64,000 bases of DNA from Larkinella arboricola (GCF_003259745.1 NZ_QLMC01000003.1:980684-1044683); one strand, 5' to 3'. Counted from the stretch's first letter, positions 33,016 to 42,270 are shown. The notes: generated from the sequence alone by a model not told the origin. Translations and numbers: made by a program.

Positions 33016-34647
33016 ATGCTTTATCGTTTTCTTGCTCTAAGCGGCTTTTTGTTGTTCGCCGGAACGTATGCCTTTGCCACCGCTGATAGCGCTGCCATCG
33101 ACGGCAAAGCCTTTGTCAAACATATTCAGGTGCTGGCTTCCGACGAGTTTGAGGGCCGCAAACCGGGTACGGTAGGAGAGGAGAAAACCGTTCAGTACCT
33201 GAAATCGGAATTTCAGAAAATGGGCCTGAAACCGGGCAACGGCAAAAGCTATTTTCAGGATGTTCCGATGGTAACGATTGCCTCTCAACCGGCGGGACCA
33301 CTGGTTTTGAAAGGCCAAAACGGTACGGTTTCGCTCACAAACCTGACGGATTTTGTGGCTACTACTCCGCACGTGCAGGATCAGGTAAAAATCACGGATT
33401 CAGAACTGGTATTTGTGGGATACGGTATTGTGGCACCCGAGTACAACTGGAACGACTACGCCGGTCTTGATGTGAAGGGCAAAACCGTAGTGGTGATGGT
33501 TAACGATCCGGGTCTGATAGACAGCACCCTGTTCAAAGGCAATACGATGACGTATTATGGCCGCTGGACCTACAAGTACGAGGAAGCCGCCCGTCAGGGG
33601 GCCGCTGGTGTTCTGATTGTTCACGAATCAAAAGCGGCCAGTTATGGCTGGTCGGTGATTCGCAGCAGCTTTTCAAAATCAAAACTGTATTTACAGACTG
33701 CCGACGGCAACCGCTCAAAAGCCGTAATGGAGGGCTGGATTACGCTGGATGCGGCCAAAAATTTGTTTAAGCTGGCGGGTGTTTCGCCCGAACTGTTTCG
33801 GGAAGCGGGAACGCGCGGTTTCAAAGCCGTGCCGCTGGGCGTTAAAACCTCGCTGGTGATTACCAACCAGATTACCAAATCAACTTCCAAGAACGTGCTG
33901 GCGCTGCTACCCGGCACGGATCGGCGGAATGAATACATCATTTACAGCTCCCATTGGGACCATCTGGGCAAAGGAGAAGCCATCAAAGGCGATTCCATTT
34001 ACAACGGGGCTTCCGACAACGCGTCGGGCACGGCAGCTTTGCTCGAACTGGCCGAAACGTTTGTCAAGTTGAAAAAGAAACCGTCGCGTTCCATTCTGTT
34101 TCTGGCCGTAACGGCCGAGGAACAGGGGTTGTTGGGCTCGGAATATTACGCGACGCACCCGGTTTTTCCGCTGAATAAAACCGTTGCCAACATCAACATG
34201 GATGCGTTTCATCCGGTGGGGCGGACCAAAGATGTGGTCATCGTCGGGCGGGGGCAGTCTGATCTGGAAGACTATGCCGCGGCTGCCGCCAGCAAGCAGG
34301 GCCGGACCATTCGGGGTGACTTTAATCCGTCGGCGGGCAGCTATTTCCGCTCCGATCACTTCAATTTTGCCAAAGTGGGTGTTCCGGCGCTGTATCTGAA
34401 AACCGGGGTCAATTCCGTCAAAAACGGCGAAGCCTGGGGCCGGGCGCAACTGGAAGAATACAACCTGAACCGCTATCATGCACCTTCGGACGAGTATTCG
34501 TCGTCCTGGGATCTGTCGGGAATTCTTGAAGACATGCAACTGTTGTTTGATGTGGGCTACCGACTGAGCAACGAATCGACCTTTCCCGGCTGGAAACCCG
34601 GCTCCGAATTCAAGGCCGTCCGGGAGAAAGGACCGGCAAAAAAATAA
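33016..34647 (+). CDS. M28 family zinc aminopeptidase with PA domain
   Basis: 543 residues. A signal peptide (about 1-22) is followed by an insertion domain of PA type (about 130-250, DYAGLDVKGKTVVVMVND) and an M28 catalytic domain. The two-zinc ligand set is visible: YSSHWDHLG (His, Asp), NGASDNASGTAALLE (bridging Asp), AVTAEEQGLLGSEYY (catalytic Glu and ligand Glu), INMDAFHP (Asp) and RSDHFNFAKVG (His). It should release N-terminal amino acids from peptides in the periplasm. Starts 100 bp after the barrel gene with a hairpin between, so probably an independent unit. Confidence 0.9.
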   Translation: MLYRFLALSGFLLFAGTYAFATADSAAIDGKAFVKHIQVLASDEFEGRKPGTVGEEKTVQYLKSEFQKMGLKPGNGKSYFQDVPMVTIASQPAGPLVLKGQNGTVSLTNLTDFVATTPHVQDQVKITDSELVFVGYGIVAPEYNWNDYAGLDVKGKTVVVMVNDPGLIDSTLFKGNTMTYYGRWTYKYEEAARQGAAGVLIVHESKAASYGWSVIRSSFSKSKLYLQTADGNRSKAVMEGWITLDAAKNLFKLAGVSPELFREAGTRGFKAVPLGVKTSLVITNQITKSTSKNVLALLPGTDRRNEYIIYSSHWDHLGKGEAIKGDSIYNGASDNASGTAALLELAETFVKLKKKPSRSILFLAVTAEEQGLLGSEYYATHPVFPLNKTVANINMDAFHPVGRTKDVVIVGRGQSDLEDYAAAAASKQGRTIRGDFNPSAGSYFRSDHFNFAKVGVPALYLKTGVNSVKNGEAWGRAQLEEYNLNRYHAPSDEYSSSWDLSGILEDMQLLFDVGYRLSNESTFPGWKPGSEFKAVREKGPAKK

Positions 34648-34728
34648 CGGTTCGGATAGCCACGGCTAAAACCTTATCTTTACGGGCTAGTTAGCCATAT
34701 TGATCATTCATTTATTGTTTCACGCATC

Positions 34729-35806
34729 ATGACGACCGACCAATTAAAGGACGTGAGGGCCAGAGTAGAGGCCCTGAGGGGGTATCTTTGACTACGATAG
34801 CAAGAAAGAACAACTCGCAGATTTAGAAGACCGCACCAGTCAGCCCGAATTCTGGCAGGATGCCGAAGGCGCCGAAAAAACCATGAAGCAGGTTCGGATG
34901 CTGAAGGGCTGGACGTCGGGTTATGAGCACGTTGCTTCATTGCTGGGCGATCTGGAAACCCTCTACGAATTCTACGAAGCAGGTGATGTTTCGGAAGAAG
35001 AAATTGACGCTGAGGGCGAAAAAGTAAAAGGCGCGCTGGATGAACTGGAGCTGAAAAAAATGCTCAGTAATGAGGAAGATCAGCTTAGCGCGGTGCTGGA
35101 AATCAACTCCGGAGCCGGTGGTACCGAAAGCCAGGACTGGGCCGATATGCTCTACCGGATGTACCTGATGTGGTCGGAAAAGCACGGTTATAAAGTCAAA
35201 CAGGTGGATTACCAACCCGGCGACGGTGCTGGCATCAAATCGGCCACGCTGGAAGTGGACGGCCCGCTGGCCTACGGTTATCTGAAGTCTGAAAACGGCG
35301 TTCACCGGCTGGTACGGGTTTCGCCCTTCGACGCCAACGCCCGTCGGCATACCTCGTTTGCTTCCGTCTACGCTTATCCGCTGATCGACGACTCCATTGA
35401 GATTGAAGTCAACCCCGCTGATATTGAGTGGGATACCTTCCGATCGGGTGGAGCCGGTGGACAGAACGTCAACAAGGTGGAAACCGCCGTTCGGCTGCGT
35501 CACAGACCGTCGGGACTCATCATCGAGTGCCAGCAGGAGCGGAGCCAGTTGCAGAACAAGGAAGTGGCCATGCGGCTTTTGAAATCAAAGCTGTACCAGA
35601 TTGAGGTCGAAAAACGCAACGCAGCCCGGGCCGAAGTGGAAGCCAGTAAGAAAAAAATCGAGTGGGGTTCGCAAATCCGGAGCTACGTCCTCGACGACCG
35701 CCGGGTGAAAGACCACCGCACGGGGTATCAAACGTCCAATACGGAGGCCGTTTTGAACGGAAACCTGGACGAATTTATTAAAGCCTACCTGCTGATGCAG
35801 GATTAA
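34729..35806 (+). CDS. prfB: Peptide chain release factor 2, with programmed +1 frameshift
   Basis: RF2 ends translation at UGA and UAA. The ATG at 34729 opens a 20-codon frame that stops at TGA (34789-34791). The site reads AGG GGG TAT CTT TGA C, the classic prfB autoregulatory signal with a Shine-Dalgarno-like AGGGGG just before the CTT slippery codon. Skipping T34789 joins to the frame from 34790 to 35806 and gives 358 residues. In the joined protein the stop-codon tripeptide SPF is at 198-200 and the catalytic GGQ at 243-245 ([14 protein letters not shown]). When RF2 is scarce, slow reading of the UGA favours the shift. Confidence 0.96.
34777..34792 (+). promoter_or_regulatory. prfB programmed frameshift site
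   Basis: AGGGGG-TAT-CTT-TGA-C: an internal Shine-Dalgarno-like hexamer three bases before the CTT, followed by the in-frame UGA codon and C, the same layout as in E. coli. Confidence 0.93.
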
Positions 35807-35816
35807 AACAGGGATG

Positions 35817-35844
35817 TCCCCGGCAGCCGATGGCTTGTCGGGGA
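35817..35844 (+). terminator. prfB terminator
   Basis: TCCCCG (35817-35822) with CGGGGA (35839-35844), extended inward by three more pairs including one G-T, followed by TTTTCGTTTG. The downstream promoter's -33 TTG lies in the right arm. Confidence 0.75.
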
Positions 35845-35865
35845 TTTTCGTTTGTTGTATGTTTG
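35835..35865 (+). promoter_or_regulatory. Promoter TTG-N20-TATGTTTG for the hydrolase gene
   Basis: TTG (35835-35837), 20 nt, TATGTTTG (35858-35865). The ATG at 35869 begins 4 nt after the -7 box, so the mRNA would start at or next to the initiation codon. Confidence 0.6.
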
Positions 35866-35868
35866 GCT

Positions 35869-36627
35869 ATGCTCCCGGTTTTCAAGCTGTCCGACGGCCC
35901 TGTTCCTTTATTGGCATTTCACGGTATTGGTCAGGATCACCGGGTCTTTGAGCCACTGGCGCGGGCGCTGGAAGGACGGTATGCCGTGTATGCCTTCGAT
36001 TTGTTTTTTCATGGTGCGCAACCCGTTGCCATTCCGGATGGCGTCCTTACTAAGCAGACGTATGCGCACTTTATCCGGGCTTTCCTGCATAAACATCAGA
36101 TTGAACGCTTTGCTTTAATCGGTTACAGTATGGGCGGGCGGTTTGCGCTGGCTACCGCCGAAGCGTTCCCCGAACAAACCGATGAACTGATTTTACTGGC
36201 TCCCGACGGCATTACGGTCAGCCCGTGGTATAAGCTTGCAACGGGCAGCGGTTTAGGCCGGTGGCTGTTCCGGTATTTCCTGAAACACATGCCCCTCTTT
36301 CATCGGCTTGGGCAGTTTTTAATTTCTTTAAGGCTGATTAACCGCAGTGTCTTACGGTTTGCCGAGACGACGTTGGCAACTGCCGAGCAGCGAGAACTGG
36401 TCTATAACGCGTGGATTGGCTTCCGTCACTTACGCTTTAATCTTCAAAAACTGAGCGGCCTTTTCAACCAGCGATTCATGCGCATCCGGTTTTTTGCCGG
36501 CCATTTCGATCAGGTTTTGCCCGTTTCGCTGCTTAATCCGTTAACCCGTCGGCTGCAATCCTATGAATTAACGGTTTTAAAAACCGGCCATAACCGGCTG
36601 ATCGAAAAAGTGGCCCGGTTGCTTTAA
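35869..36627 (+). CDS. Alpha/beta hydrolase
   Basis: 252 residues. LLAFHGIGQDHRVFEPLARAL gives the oxyanion HG motif near the N-terminus, LIGYSMGGRFALA the nucleophile elbow with Ser in GYSMGG, FFAGHFDQVLP the acid Asp, and KTGHNRLIEK the His. Lid-like helices lie at about 120-190. Substrate unknown. The ATG at 35869 is preferred: the upstream in-frame ATG at 35830 lies in the prfB terminator and would add a cysteine-rich leader. A strong promoter match ends 4 nt before the ATG, suggesting leaderless mRNA. Its 3' end overlaps the convergent VTT gene by 4 bp. Confidence 0.84.
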   Translation: MLPVFKLSDGPVPLLAFHGIGQDHRVFEPLARALEGRYAVYAFDLFFHGAQPVAIPDGVLTKQTYAHFIRAFLHKHQIERFALIGYSMGGRFALATAEAFPEQTDELILLAPDGITVSPWYKLATGSGLGRWLFRYFLKHMPLFHRLGQFLISLRLINRSVLRFAETTLATAEQRELVYNAWIGFRHLRFNLQKLSGLFNQRFMRIRFFAGHFDQVLPVSLLNPLTRRLQSYELTVLKTGHNRLIEKVARLL

Positions 36628-37301
36628 CGGTTTAACGTCCGGTTCAGAACGGCATACAGACCAATAACTGACGCCAGCAACAGAACGCCAACGGAAATCT
36701 GCGTCCAGCTACCAGCGTTCGGGTCCTCCACCAGCGTCTGGATTTCCTTGGCTTGCAGAGCCGTCCAGACCGCGATGAAGGTGCGCGGAATCATGCCCAG
36801 AAAACCGCCCAGCAGGATATTTCTCAAACGCGCACCGGATAAGGCAAATACCAGATTGATGACCGCAAAGGGCAGAACCGGCGATAATTTTGCGAAGAAA
36901 ATCACTTTCAGTTCCTGTTCACGAATCCGTTCCAACACCTTCCTGGCCTTCGGGTTTTGTTCGATAAACCGCACAAACCGATCCTGATCCACCCAGTTTA
37001 CCATCCGGTTTACGAGCAGAATACAGATCATGTTGAGCGCAAAAAGCGGCAGCAGCGAGTTCCAGCCCAGAAAATAGCCAAAAATAAGGGCCAGAAAGGT
37101 TGGCGGGGTCAGCGCAAAGGCCGAAGTCAGGCAACAGGCCGCCGTCAGCCCCAGCCACTCCCAACCGTTGAATTGAGCAATAACCGGCTCATAGGCAACC
37201 GTCAGATACGTGAGTGCCGAGCTGAACACGAGTGGGATCACCGACAGAATGACGCCTGCCACCGCCGGACCCGATAAAGCATTGAGTAAGACATTTTTCA
37301 C
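36624..37301 (-). CDS. TVP38/TMEM64 (VTT-domain) inner-membrane protein
   Basis: 225 residues with about six hydrophobic segments and the VTT/DedA-like core. TPPTFLALIFGYFLGWNSLLP is the glycine-containing re-entrant region (seen as FLALIFGYFLGW), and FFAKLSPVLPFAVINLVFALSG plus GGFLGMIPRTFIAVW carry the conserved Pro/Arg region (KLSPVLPF, GMIPRTF). Relatives move lipids between membrane leaflets or support membrane homeostasis; the exact role here is unknown. It converges on the hydrolase gene with a 4-bp overlap. Confidence 0.83.
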   Translation of the reverse strand: MKNVLLNALSGPAVAGVILSVIPLVFSSALTYLTVAYEPVIAQFNGWEWLGLTAACCLTSAFALTPPTFLALIFGYFLGWNSLLPLFALNMICILLVNRMVNWVDQDRFVRFIEQNPKARKVLERIREQELKVIFFAKLSPVLPFAVINLVFALSGARLRNILLGGFLGMIPRTFIAVWTALQAKEIQTLVEDPNAGSWTQISVGVLLLASVIGLYAVLNRTLNR

Positions 37302-37367
37302 ACGTCAAACTTACGGCATTTTCGGGCAACGACTGGTACCATTTGCAAAACCGTGTTACATTCGGGT

Positions 37368-38507
37368 ATGAAATTCGCAACCAAAGCCATCCACGCCGGC
37401 GTTGAACCGGACCCCACGACGGGAGCCATCATGACGCCCATCTACCAGACTTCGACCTACGTGCAGGAGTCGCCGGGGAAGCACAAGGGCTACGAGTATG
37501 CCCGGACGCAGAACCCAACCCGAACGGTATTGCAGAATAACCTGGCCGCGCTCGAAAACGGCAAACACGGTATTTGCTACGCATCCGGTCTGGCCGCTAC
37601 CGACGCCATTTTGAAGCTGTTCAAACCGGGCGATGAAATTATTGCCAGCAACGACCTATACGGCGGCACTTACCGGATTATGGTCCGGGTTTTCCAGGAG
37701 TTGGGCCTGAAATTCAAGTTTATCGGCCTGGAAAATCCGTCGGCGCTGGAGAGTGCGATCACGCCCGCAACGAAGATGGTCTGGATTGAAACACCAACCA
37801 ACCCGTTGCTGCGGATTGTTGACATTGCCGCCATTGCCGCGATTACAAAGGCCAAAAACACGTTGTTAGTGGTCGACAACACGTTTGCATCGCCGTACCT
37901 GCAAAACCCGCTCGATCTGGGCGCGGATATAGTTCTGCATTCGGTTACAAAGTATCTCGGTGGCCACTCCGACACGGTGATGGGCGCAATTGTTCTGAAC
38001 GACGATGAAATCACGAAACGGCTGGAATTTATTCAGAATGCCTGTGGGGCTGTGCCGGGGCCGCAGGATTGCTTTTTGGTATTACGGGGCATCAAGACGC
38101 TTCACCTCCGGATGCAGCGGCATTGTGAAAACGCGCTGAAAATAGCCCACTATCTGAGTCAGCACCCGAAAGTCGGCAAGGTCAATTATCCGGGTCTGGA
38201 AAACCACCCGCAGCACGAACTGGCAAAACGACAAATGCGCGGTTTTGGCGGGATGGTATCGTTTGAATTACAAGGTGATTCGCTGCCGGAAGCTGTGCGG
38301 GTGATGGAAAGCTTCAAGGTGTTTTCGCTGGGCGAGTCGTTGGGCGGGGTAGAATCGCTCTGCACGCACCCGGCTTCGATGACACACGCCAGCATTCCGA
38401 AAGAAGAACGCGAAAAGAACGGTTTGAAAGATACGCTGATCCGGTTGAGCGTTGGCGTTGAGGACGTTGAGGATTTGATCCAGGATTTGGAGCAGGCGAT
38501 TGGTTGA
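37368..38507 (+). CDS. Cystathionine gamma-synthase / gamma-lyase family enzyme
   Basis: 379 residues, PLP-dependent trans-sulfuration fold. The Schiff-base lysine is K195 in LHSVTKYLGGHSDTVMG, the PLP-phosphate region is CYASGLAATDAI and DLYGGTYRI, and the aspartate contacting the ring nitrogen is in LLVVDNTFASPYLQNP. Both synthase (cysteine to methionine) and lyase (reverse) fit the motifs; I cannot separate them by eye. The ATG at 37368 gives the usual MKFATKAIHAG opening; a GTG five codons upstream is less likely. Confidence 0.88.
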   Translation: MKFATKAIHAGVEPDPTTGAIMTPIYQTSTYVQESPGKHKGYEYARTQNPTRTVLQNNLAALENGKHGICYASGLAATDAILKLFKPGDEIIASNDLYGGTYRIMVRVFQELGLKFKFIGLENPSALESAITPATKMVWIETPTNPLLRIVDIAAIAAITKAKNTLLVVDNTFASPYLQNPLDLGADIVLHSVTKYLGGHSDTVMGAIVLNDDEITKRLEFIQNACGAVPGPQDCFLVLRGIKTLHLRMQRHCENALKIAHYLSQHPKVGKVNYPGLENHPQHELAKRQMRGFGGMVSFELQGDSLPEAVRVMESFKVFSLGESLGGVESLCTHPASMTHASIPKEEREKNGLKDTLIRLSVGVEDVEDLIQDLEQAIG

Positions 38508-38523
38508 ATTGAGCCTATACAGA

Positions 38524-38564
38524 AAGGATTAACTAGGGTATTTATTTGGCCCTGGTTAATCCTT
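38524..38564. terminator. Bidirectional terminator between convergent genes
   Basis: Two 15-nt arms (38524-38538 and 38550-38564; AAGGATTAAC-T-AGGG against CCCT-G-GTTAATCCTT) pair over 15 positions with one T-G wobble. Confidence 0.75.
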
Positions 38565-38573
38565 CCGTCAAGT

Positions 38574-40985
38574 TTAGAAACGCACGCGCACCCCCGCCAG
38601 AAAATTCCGTCCGGCCTGCGGATAATAGAAGTTTTCGGTAACGGTTTTGCCCTCCGAAATGTAGCTGAACGTGTAGCCGTTTGATTCGTACAGTTCACCC
38701 AACACGTTGTTCAGCAGGAGCGAAAACGCGATTTCATTCATGCCTTTGGGCTTCAGCGTATAAATAAACCGGATATCGTTGACGAAATACGCATCCAGCT
38801 TGCGGTTTTCGTTCGCCGTATTATCGAGGTATTGCTTCCCGACGTACTTCGACAGCAAGCCGATTTCAAGTCCTTTTGCGGGCGTATAAAGTAGTTGGGA
38901 GCCAACAATGGTCTTGGGCGCAAAGGCAATGGCGGTGTTGGTGTATCGGTTTATCTGCTGTTCACCCGTGTCGTAGTTGTCGAGAAACTCCGTAAACGAT
39001 TTTACTTTATTCTCGCTGAACGTTGCATTTACATTCCAGCGAAGCTGTTTCGCCAGCAGGGTACCAGCTTCCAGTTCAATACCGGCGCGGTAGCTATTCG
39101 GCACATTGACACGGTTTTGTGCACCAACATCGTTGATCTGGCCGGTCAGGATTAGCTCATTTCTATACTTCATGTAGTACAGATTGGCCGAAAAAGCCAG
39201 ACGCTGGGTCTGCATTTTATACCCGGCTTCCCAATCGTTCAATCGCTCGGCTTTCGGACGGCTGGCGGGCGTCGATTGGGTGTAATCGTTGCGGTTGGGC
39301 TCGCGGTGACCCACGCCAAAGGAAGCGTAAAGATTGCTGCGGTCGTTCAGGGCGTAAGTAATCCCGGCTTTGGGATTGAAAAAAGTCAGGTTATCGTCCT
39401 GCTGCACATTCCGAAGCTGATTGTCGAAGCCTAAAAACGAGTATCCGACCGTCCGAACCTGCAAATCGACGTAGGCGTTGAATTTCGGGCTAAACTGATA
39501 ATACGCTTTTCCGTAGAGATTGAAATCCGTTTTGGTGGCGTCGTTATCATAATACCGCTGCCGGATGTTGCCCGTGCTGGCAAACCGTGCCCAGATGATT
39601 TCACCGTAATGCTTACCGGTGTATTGATTCCAGCCCCCGCCGATGTTGGCCGTCAGCTTTCCGAAACTGTTGTAATCCAGCGAGAAAACCGCCCCATAGA
39701 AGTCATTATCCAGCCACCGACGGCGAATCAGGTCCGTTTGGCTAATGGTCGAATCACGAATCACAACCGGCGGCAACCCATAATCGGCCAGATCTTCGCC
39801 CTCGCGGAATTGCTCGTAATACCCACGGCCCTGGGTGTAATGCAACGAAGCGTTCAAACGCCAGTTTCGGCTCAGTTCGTGCGAGCTAATGAGCTGGTAA
39901 TGATCCTGCTGGTAATTATCAACCTCATTGTCGTAGGTGTAGGCGTTATAGGTCCGGTTGGTTTTCAGCAGATTTTCCGGCACCCCATCCCAGGCCTGGT
40001 AGGTTTTTTCCGTCCCTGAAAAGACATTCAGACGCACAAAGCTTTTTTTGCCGTACCAGCCGCCGGAGACGTAAAAAGATTTCAGGTCCGACGACGCACG
40101 GTCAATGTACCCATCAGAGATAATCCGGGAAAGCCGGGCATCGACCACAAAATGGTTGTTCAGCAAGCCAGAACCGGCTTTTACGGTGGTTTTTAGGGTG
40201 TTGAACGAACCGCCCGAAATGTCGGCTTCGCCGTACGGATTTTTCTCAAAGCTGTTGGTTTGCACGTTGACCGAAGCCCCAAAAGCACCCGCGCCGTTGG
40301 TCGATGTACCAACGCCCCGCTGAATCTGGATGCTGCTTACCGACGAGGCAATATCCGGCATATTCACCCAAAAGGTGCCCTGCGACTCGGCGTCGTTGTA
40401 CGGAATGCCGTTGACCGTCACGTTGATCCGCGTGGCATCCGACCCCCGAATTCGAAAACCCGTATAGCCGACGCCCGCGCCCGCGTCGGAGGTGGTTACC
40501 AGCGAGGGTGTAAAGTTCAGCAGGAGCGGAATATCCTGACCCAGATTCTGTTTGCTCAGTTCGCGCGCCGAAACGTCGGTGTACGCAATGGCCGATTTCT
40601 GATTGGCCCGTGTGGCACTGACCACTACCTCATCGACGACCACCACGGTTTTGGTGAGTGTTAGCGTAATCTGGGCATCCTGATTAAGTTCGACCGTTTG
40701 CAAAACCGGCTCATACCCCAGCAGGGAAGCCCGCAGCCGAACGGCACCCGACTTTAAATTGGTCAGGCGAAAAGCCCCCCCGGCGTCGGCAAAAGTCCCT
40801 TTGTAGGTACCTTCAACCGTGATAGCTGCGCCGGGCAAAACGCCACCGTCGGCATCGTTGACCGTTCCGGAAATAGAGAATTGTGCCCACGCGGGCAGAT
40901 TAACCAGTAAAAAAACAGTTATTAAAATACTGAGGTTAACAAAATACCGCCAAAAAGGGCGCTGTCTGATCGCAACATTTTTCAT
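38574..40985 (-). CDS. TonB-dependent outer-membrane receptor, thiamin transporter candidate
   Basis: 803 residues. A signal peptide (about 10-35, ending LPAWAQ) is followed by a carboxypeptidase-D regulatory-like domain (about 36-115), a plug (about 125-240: NLGQDIPLLLNFTPSLVTTSDAG, IRGSDATRINVTVNGIPYND) and a full-length barrel ending NFLAGVRVRF with terminal Phe. A TPP riboswitch lies in the leader at 41089-41165, so expression is expected to fall when thiamin pyrophosphate is plentiful. Thiamin-regulated TonB receptors are known in the Bacteroidota from riboswitch surveys, which makes thiamin or a precursor the likely cargo. ATG at 40985 chosen; the upstream extension starts with TTG. Confidence 0.87.
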   Translation of the reverse strand: MKNVAIRQRPFWRYFVNLSILITVFLLVNLPAWAQFSISGTVNDADGGVLPGAAITVEGTYKGTFADAGGAFRLTNLKSGAVRLRASLLGYEPVLQTVELNQDAQITLTLTKTVVVVDEVVVSATRANQKSAIAYTDVSARELSKQNLGQDIPLLLNFTPSLVTTSDAGAGVGYTGFRIRGSDATRINVTVNGIPYNDAESQGTFWVNMPDIASSVSSIQIQRGVGTSTNGAGAFGASVNVQTNSFEKNPYGEADISGGSFNTLKTTVKAGSGLLNNHFVVDARLSRIISDGYIDRASSDLKSFYVSGGWYGKKSFVRLNVFSGTEKTYQAWDGVPENLLKTNRTYNAYTYDNEVDNYQQDHYQLISSHELSRNWRLNASLHYTQGRGYYEQFREGEDLADYGLPPVVIRDSTISQTDLIRRRWLDNDFYGAVFSLDYNSFGKLTANIGGGWNQYTGKHYGEIIWARFASTGNIRQRYYDNDATKTDFNLYGKAYYQFSPKFNAYVDLQVRTVGYSFLGFDNQLRNVQQDDNLTFFNPKAGITYALNDRSNLYASFGVGHREPNRNDYTQSTPASRPKAERLNDWEAGYKMQTQRLAFSANLYYMKYRNELILTGQINDVGAQNRVNVPNSYRAGIELEAGTLLAKQLRWNVNATFSENKVKSFTEFLDNYDTGEQQINRYTNTAIAFAPKTIVGSQLLYTPAKGLEIGLLSKYVGKQYLDNTANENRKLDAYFVNDIRFIYTLKPKGMNEIAFSLLLNNVLGELYESNGYTFSYISEGKTVTENFYYPQAGRNFLAGVRVRF

Positions 40986-41088
40986 GGTGTACGAAATGTT
41001 CACGACAGGCAAGGGGCCGACCTATCACGTTGGTATGTATTTGCATGAAGTTTAACGGCTTAAAAGCAATCTGCTTTAATCCGTCGTT

Positions 41089-41165
41089 ACATTCCCTTCG
41101 CCGGCATTACCCGGTGCAGGTTCAATGGGTATAATCTCAGCCCGTTGTATTAAGGCACCCCTTGT
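41089..41165 (-). promoter_or_regulatory. TPP (thiamin pyrophosphate) riboswitch
   Basis: Read on the minus strand: ACAAGGGGTGCC, then GGGCTGAGATTATACCC, GAACCTGCACCGGGTAATGC and CCGGCGAAGGGAATGT. These are the conserved THI-box elements: CUGAGA in J2/3, ACCUG, UAAUGCCGGCG, and GGGGUGCC pairing with the distal GAAGGGA region. The leader continues about 100 nt to the receptor ATG at 40985 and contains a short AAAGCA/TGCTTT hairpin, but no strong terminator, so translational control is possible. Confidence 0.95.
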
Positions 41166-41180
41166 GTAAGATTAGCGATG

Positions 41181-41188
41181 CAAAGGTA
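41181..41188 (-). promoter_or_regulatory. -7 box TACCTTTG of the riboswitch-receptor transcript
   Basis: Exact TAnnTTTG match on the minus strand that would start transcription about 10 nt before the riboswitch aptamer. A T-rich TTTTTTG lies upstream but with imperfect spacing. Confidence 0.6.
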
Positions 41189-41257
41189 CAGGTGTTATTG
41201 TCACAAAAAAGCATTCTACCGAAATAATGAATGCCGATGAACTTTAGAGAAAATTTA

Positions 41258-41271
41258 AATGTATATACATT
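41258..41271. promoter_or_regulatory. 14-bp palindrome before the mhqO-like gene
   Basis: AATGTATATACATT is fully self-complementary; a degenerate partial copy, ATGTCGATACAC, follows at 41274-41285. Position 58 bp before the dioxygenase start suggests an operator. Confidence 0.5.
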
Positions 41272-41328
41272 AAATGTCGATACACAATAAATAATTCGAC
41301 TTGTATTCCTCGTAAAACGCTCACAACT

Positions 41329-42270
41329 ATGGAAACCCTTGTCAATGGATTACACCACGTGACGGCGCTGGCCGGAGAGGCCCAGACCAACGTTGATTTT
41401 TACACGCATATTCTGGGGCTGCGGCTGGTCAAAAAAACCATCAACTTCGATGCGCCGGATGTGTATCACCTGTATTACGGTGACGAAACCGGTTCGCCGG
41501 GCAGCATCCTGACGTTCTTCCCGTATGGAAAAGGCATTCCACGGGGCCGAAAGGGTGGGGGCCAACTCACCTACACGGCTTTTTCGGTTCCGACGGCTTC
41601 GCTGAATTTCTGGATCAATCGGCTGCACGAATTTAATATCGCCTTTTCGGGGCCGTATCAGCGGTTTACGGAAACCTACCTGCGGTTTGAAGATTTCGAC
41701 GGTATGGGCATTGAACTGGTAGCGCACGATAACGATCAGCGGCCCGGCTGGTCGAACGGGTTTATTCCTGTCGAACACGCCGTGAAAGGCTTCCATACCG
41801 TTACGCTGAACGAGGTACAGGTAGACGATACGGTAAAATTATTAACCGAATCCCTCGGTCATACGTTGGTATCAGAAGAAGCCGGGCTTTTCCGGTTTCA
41901 GGCTGGCCAGGGCGGTTCGGGCCATTACGTGGACGTTCGGCATTCCGTAAATGAAGCCCGGGCACACCAGGGTGCAGGGTCGGTCCACCACGTTGCGTTT
42001 TCAACGGATTCCGACGAATCGCAGATCGTTCTGCAACAGCAGTTGCTGGAAGCCGGATATCACGTAACACCCGTTCAGGACCGGAATTATTTCCACAGCA
42101 TTTATTTCCGCGAACCGGGTGGTATCCTGTTTGAAGTGGCCACCAACCCGCCGGGATTTGCCGTGGACGAACCCGTTGCCGAATTGGGGAAAACGCTTAA
42201 ATTGCCGGAGTGGTACGAACCCCGACGCGCTAAAATCGAAGCCGCTTTACCGAAAATTGACGTAAAATAA
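41329..42270 (+). CDS. Ring-cleaving dioxygenase of the glyoxalase/VOC family (MhqO-like)
   Basis: 313 residues made of two vicinal-oxygen-chelate halves: GLHHVTALAGEAQTNVDFYT with the first metal His, then KGFHTVTLNEVQVDD, VHHVAFSTDSDES and FREPGGILFEVATNPPGFAVDEP with His and Glu ligands. Length and the ending resemble the MhqO/MhqA hydroquinone dioxygenases. The next gene encodes an MhqD-like hydrolase, the same partnership as in Bacillus quinone-stress regulons. Expected role: opening aromatic (hydro)quinone rings. An operator-like palindrome lies upstream. Confidence 0.86.
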   Translation: METLVNGLHHVTALAGEAQTNVDFYTHILGLRLVKKTINFDAPDVYHLYYGDETGSPGSILTFFPYGKGIPRGRKGGGQLTYTAFSVPTASLNFWINRLHEFNIAFSGPYQRFTETYLRFEDFDGMGIELVAHDNDQRPGWSNGFIPVEHAVKGFHTVTLNEVQVDDTVKLLTESLGHTLVSEEAGLFRFQAGQGGSGHYVDVRHSVNEARAHQGAGSVHHVAFSTDSDESQIVLQQQLLEAGYHVTPVQDRNYFHSIYFREPGGILFEVATNPPGFAVDEPVAELGKTLKLPEWYEPRRAKIEAALPKIDVK

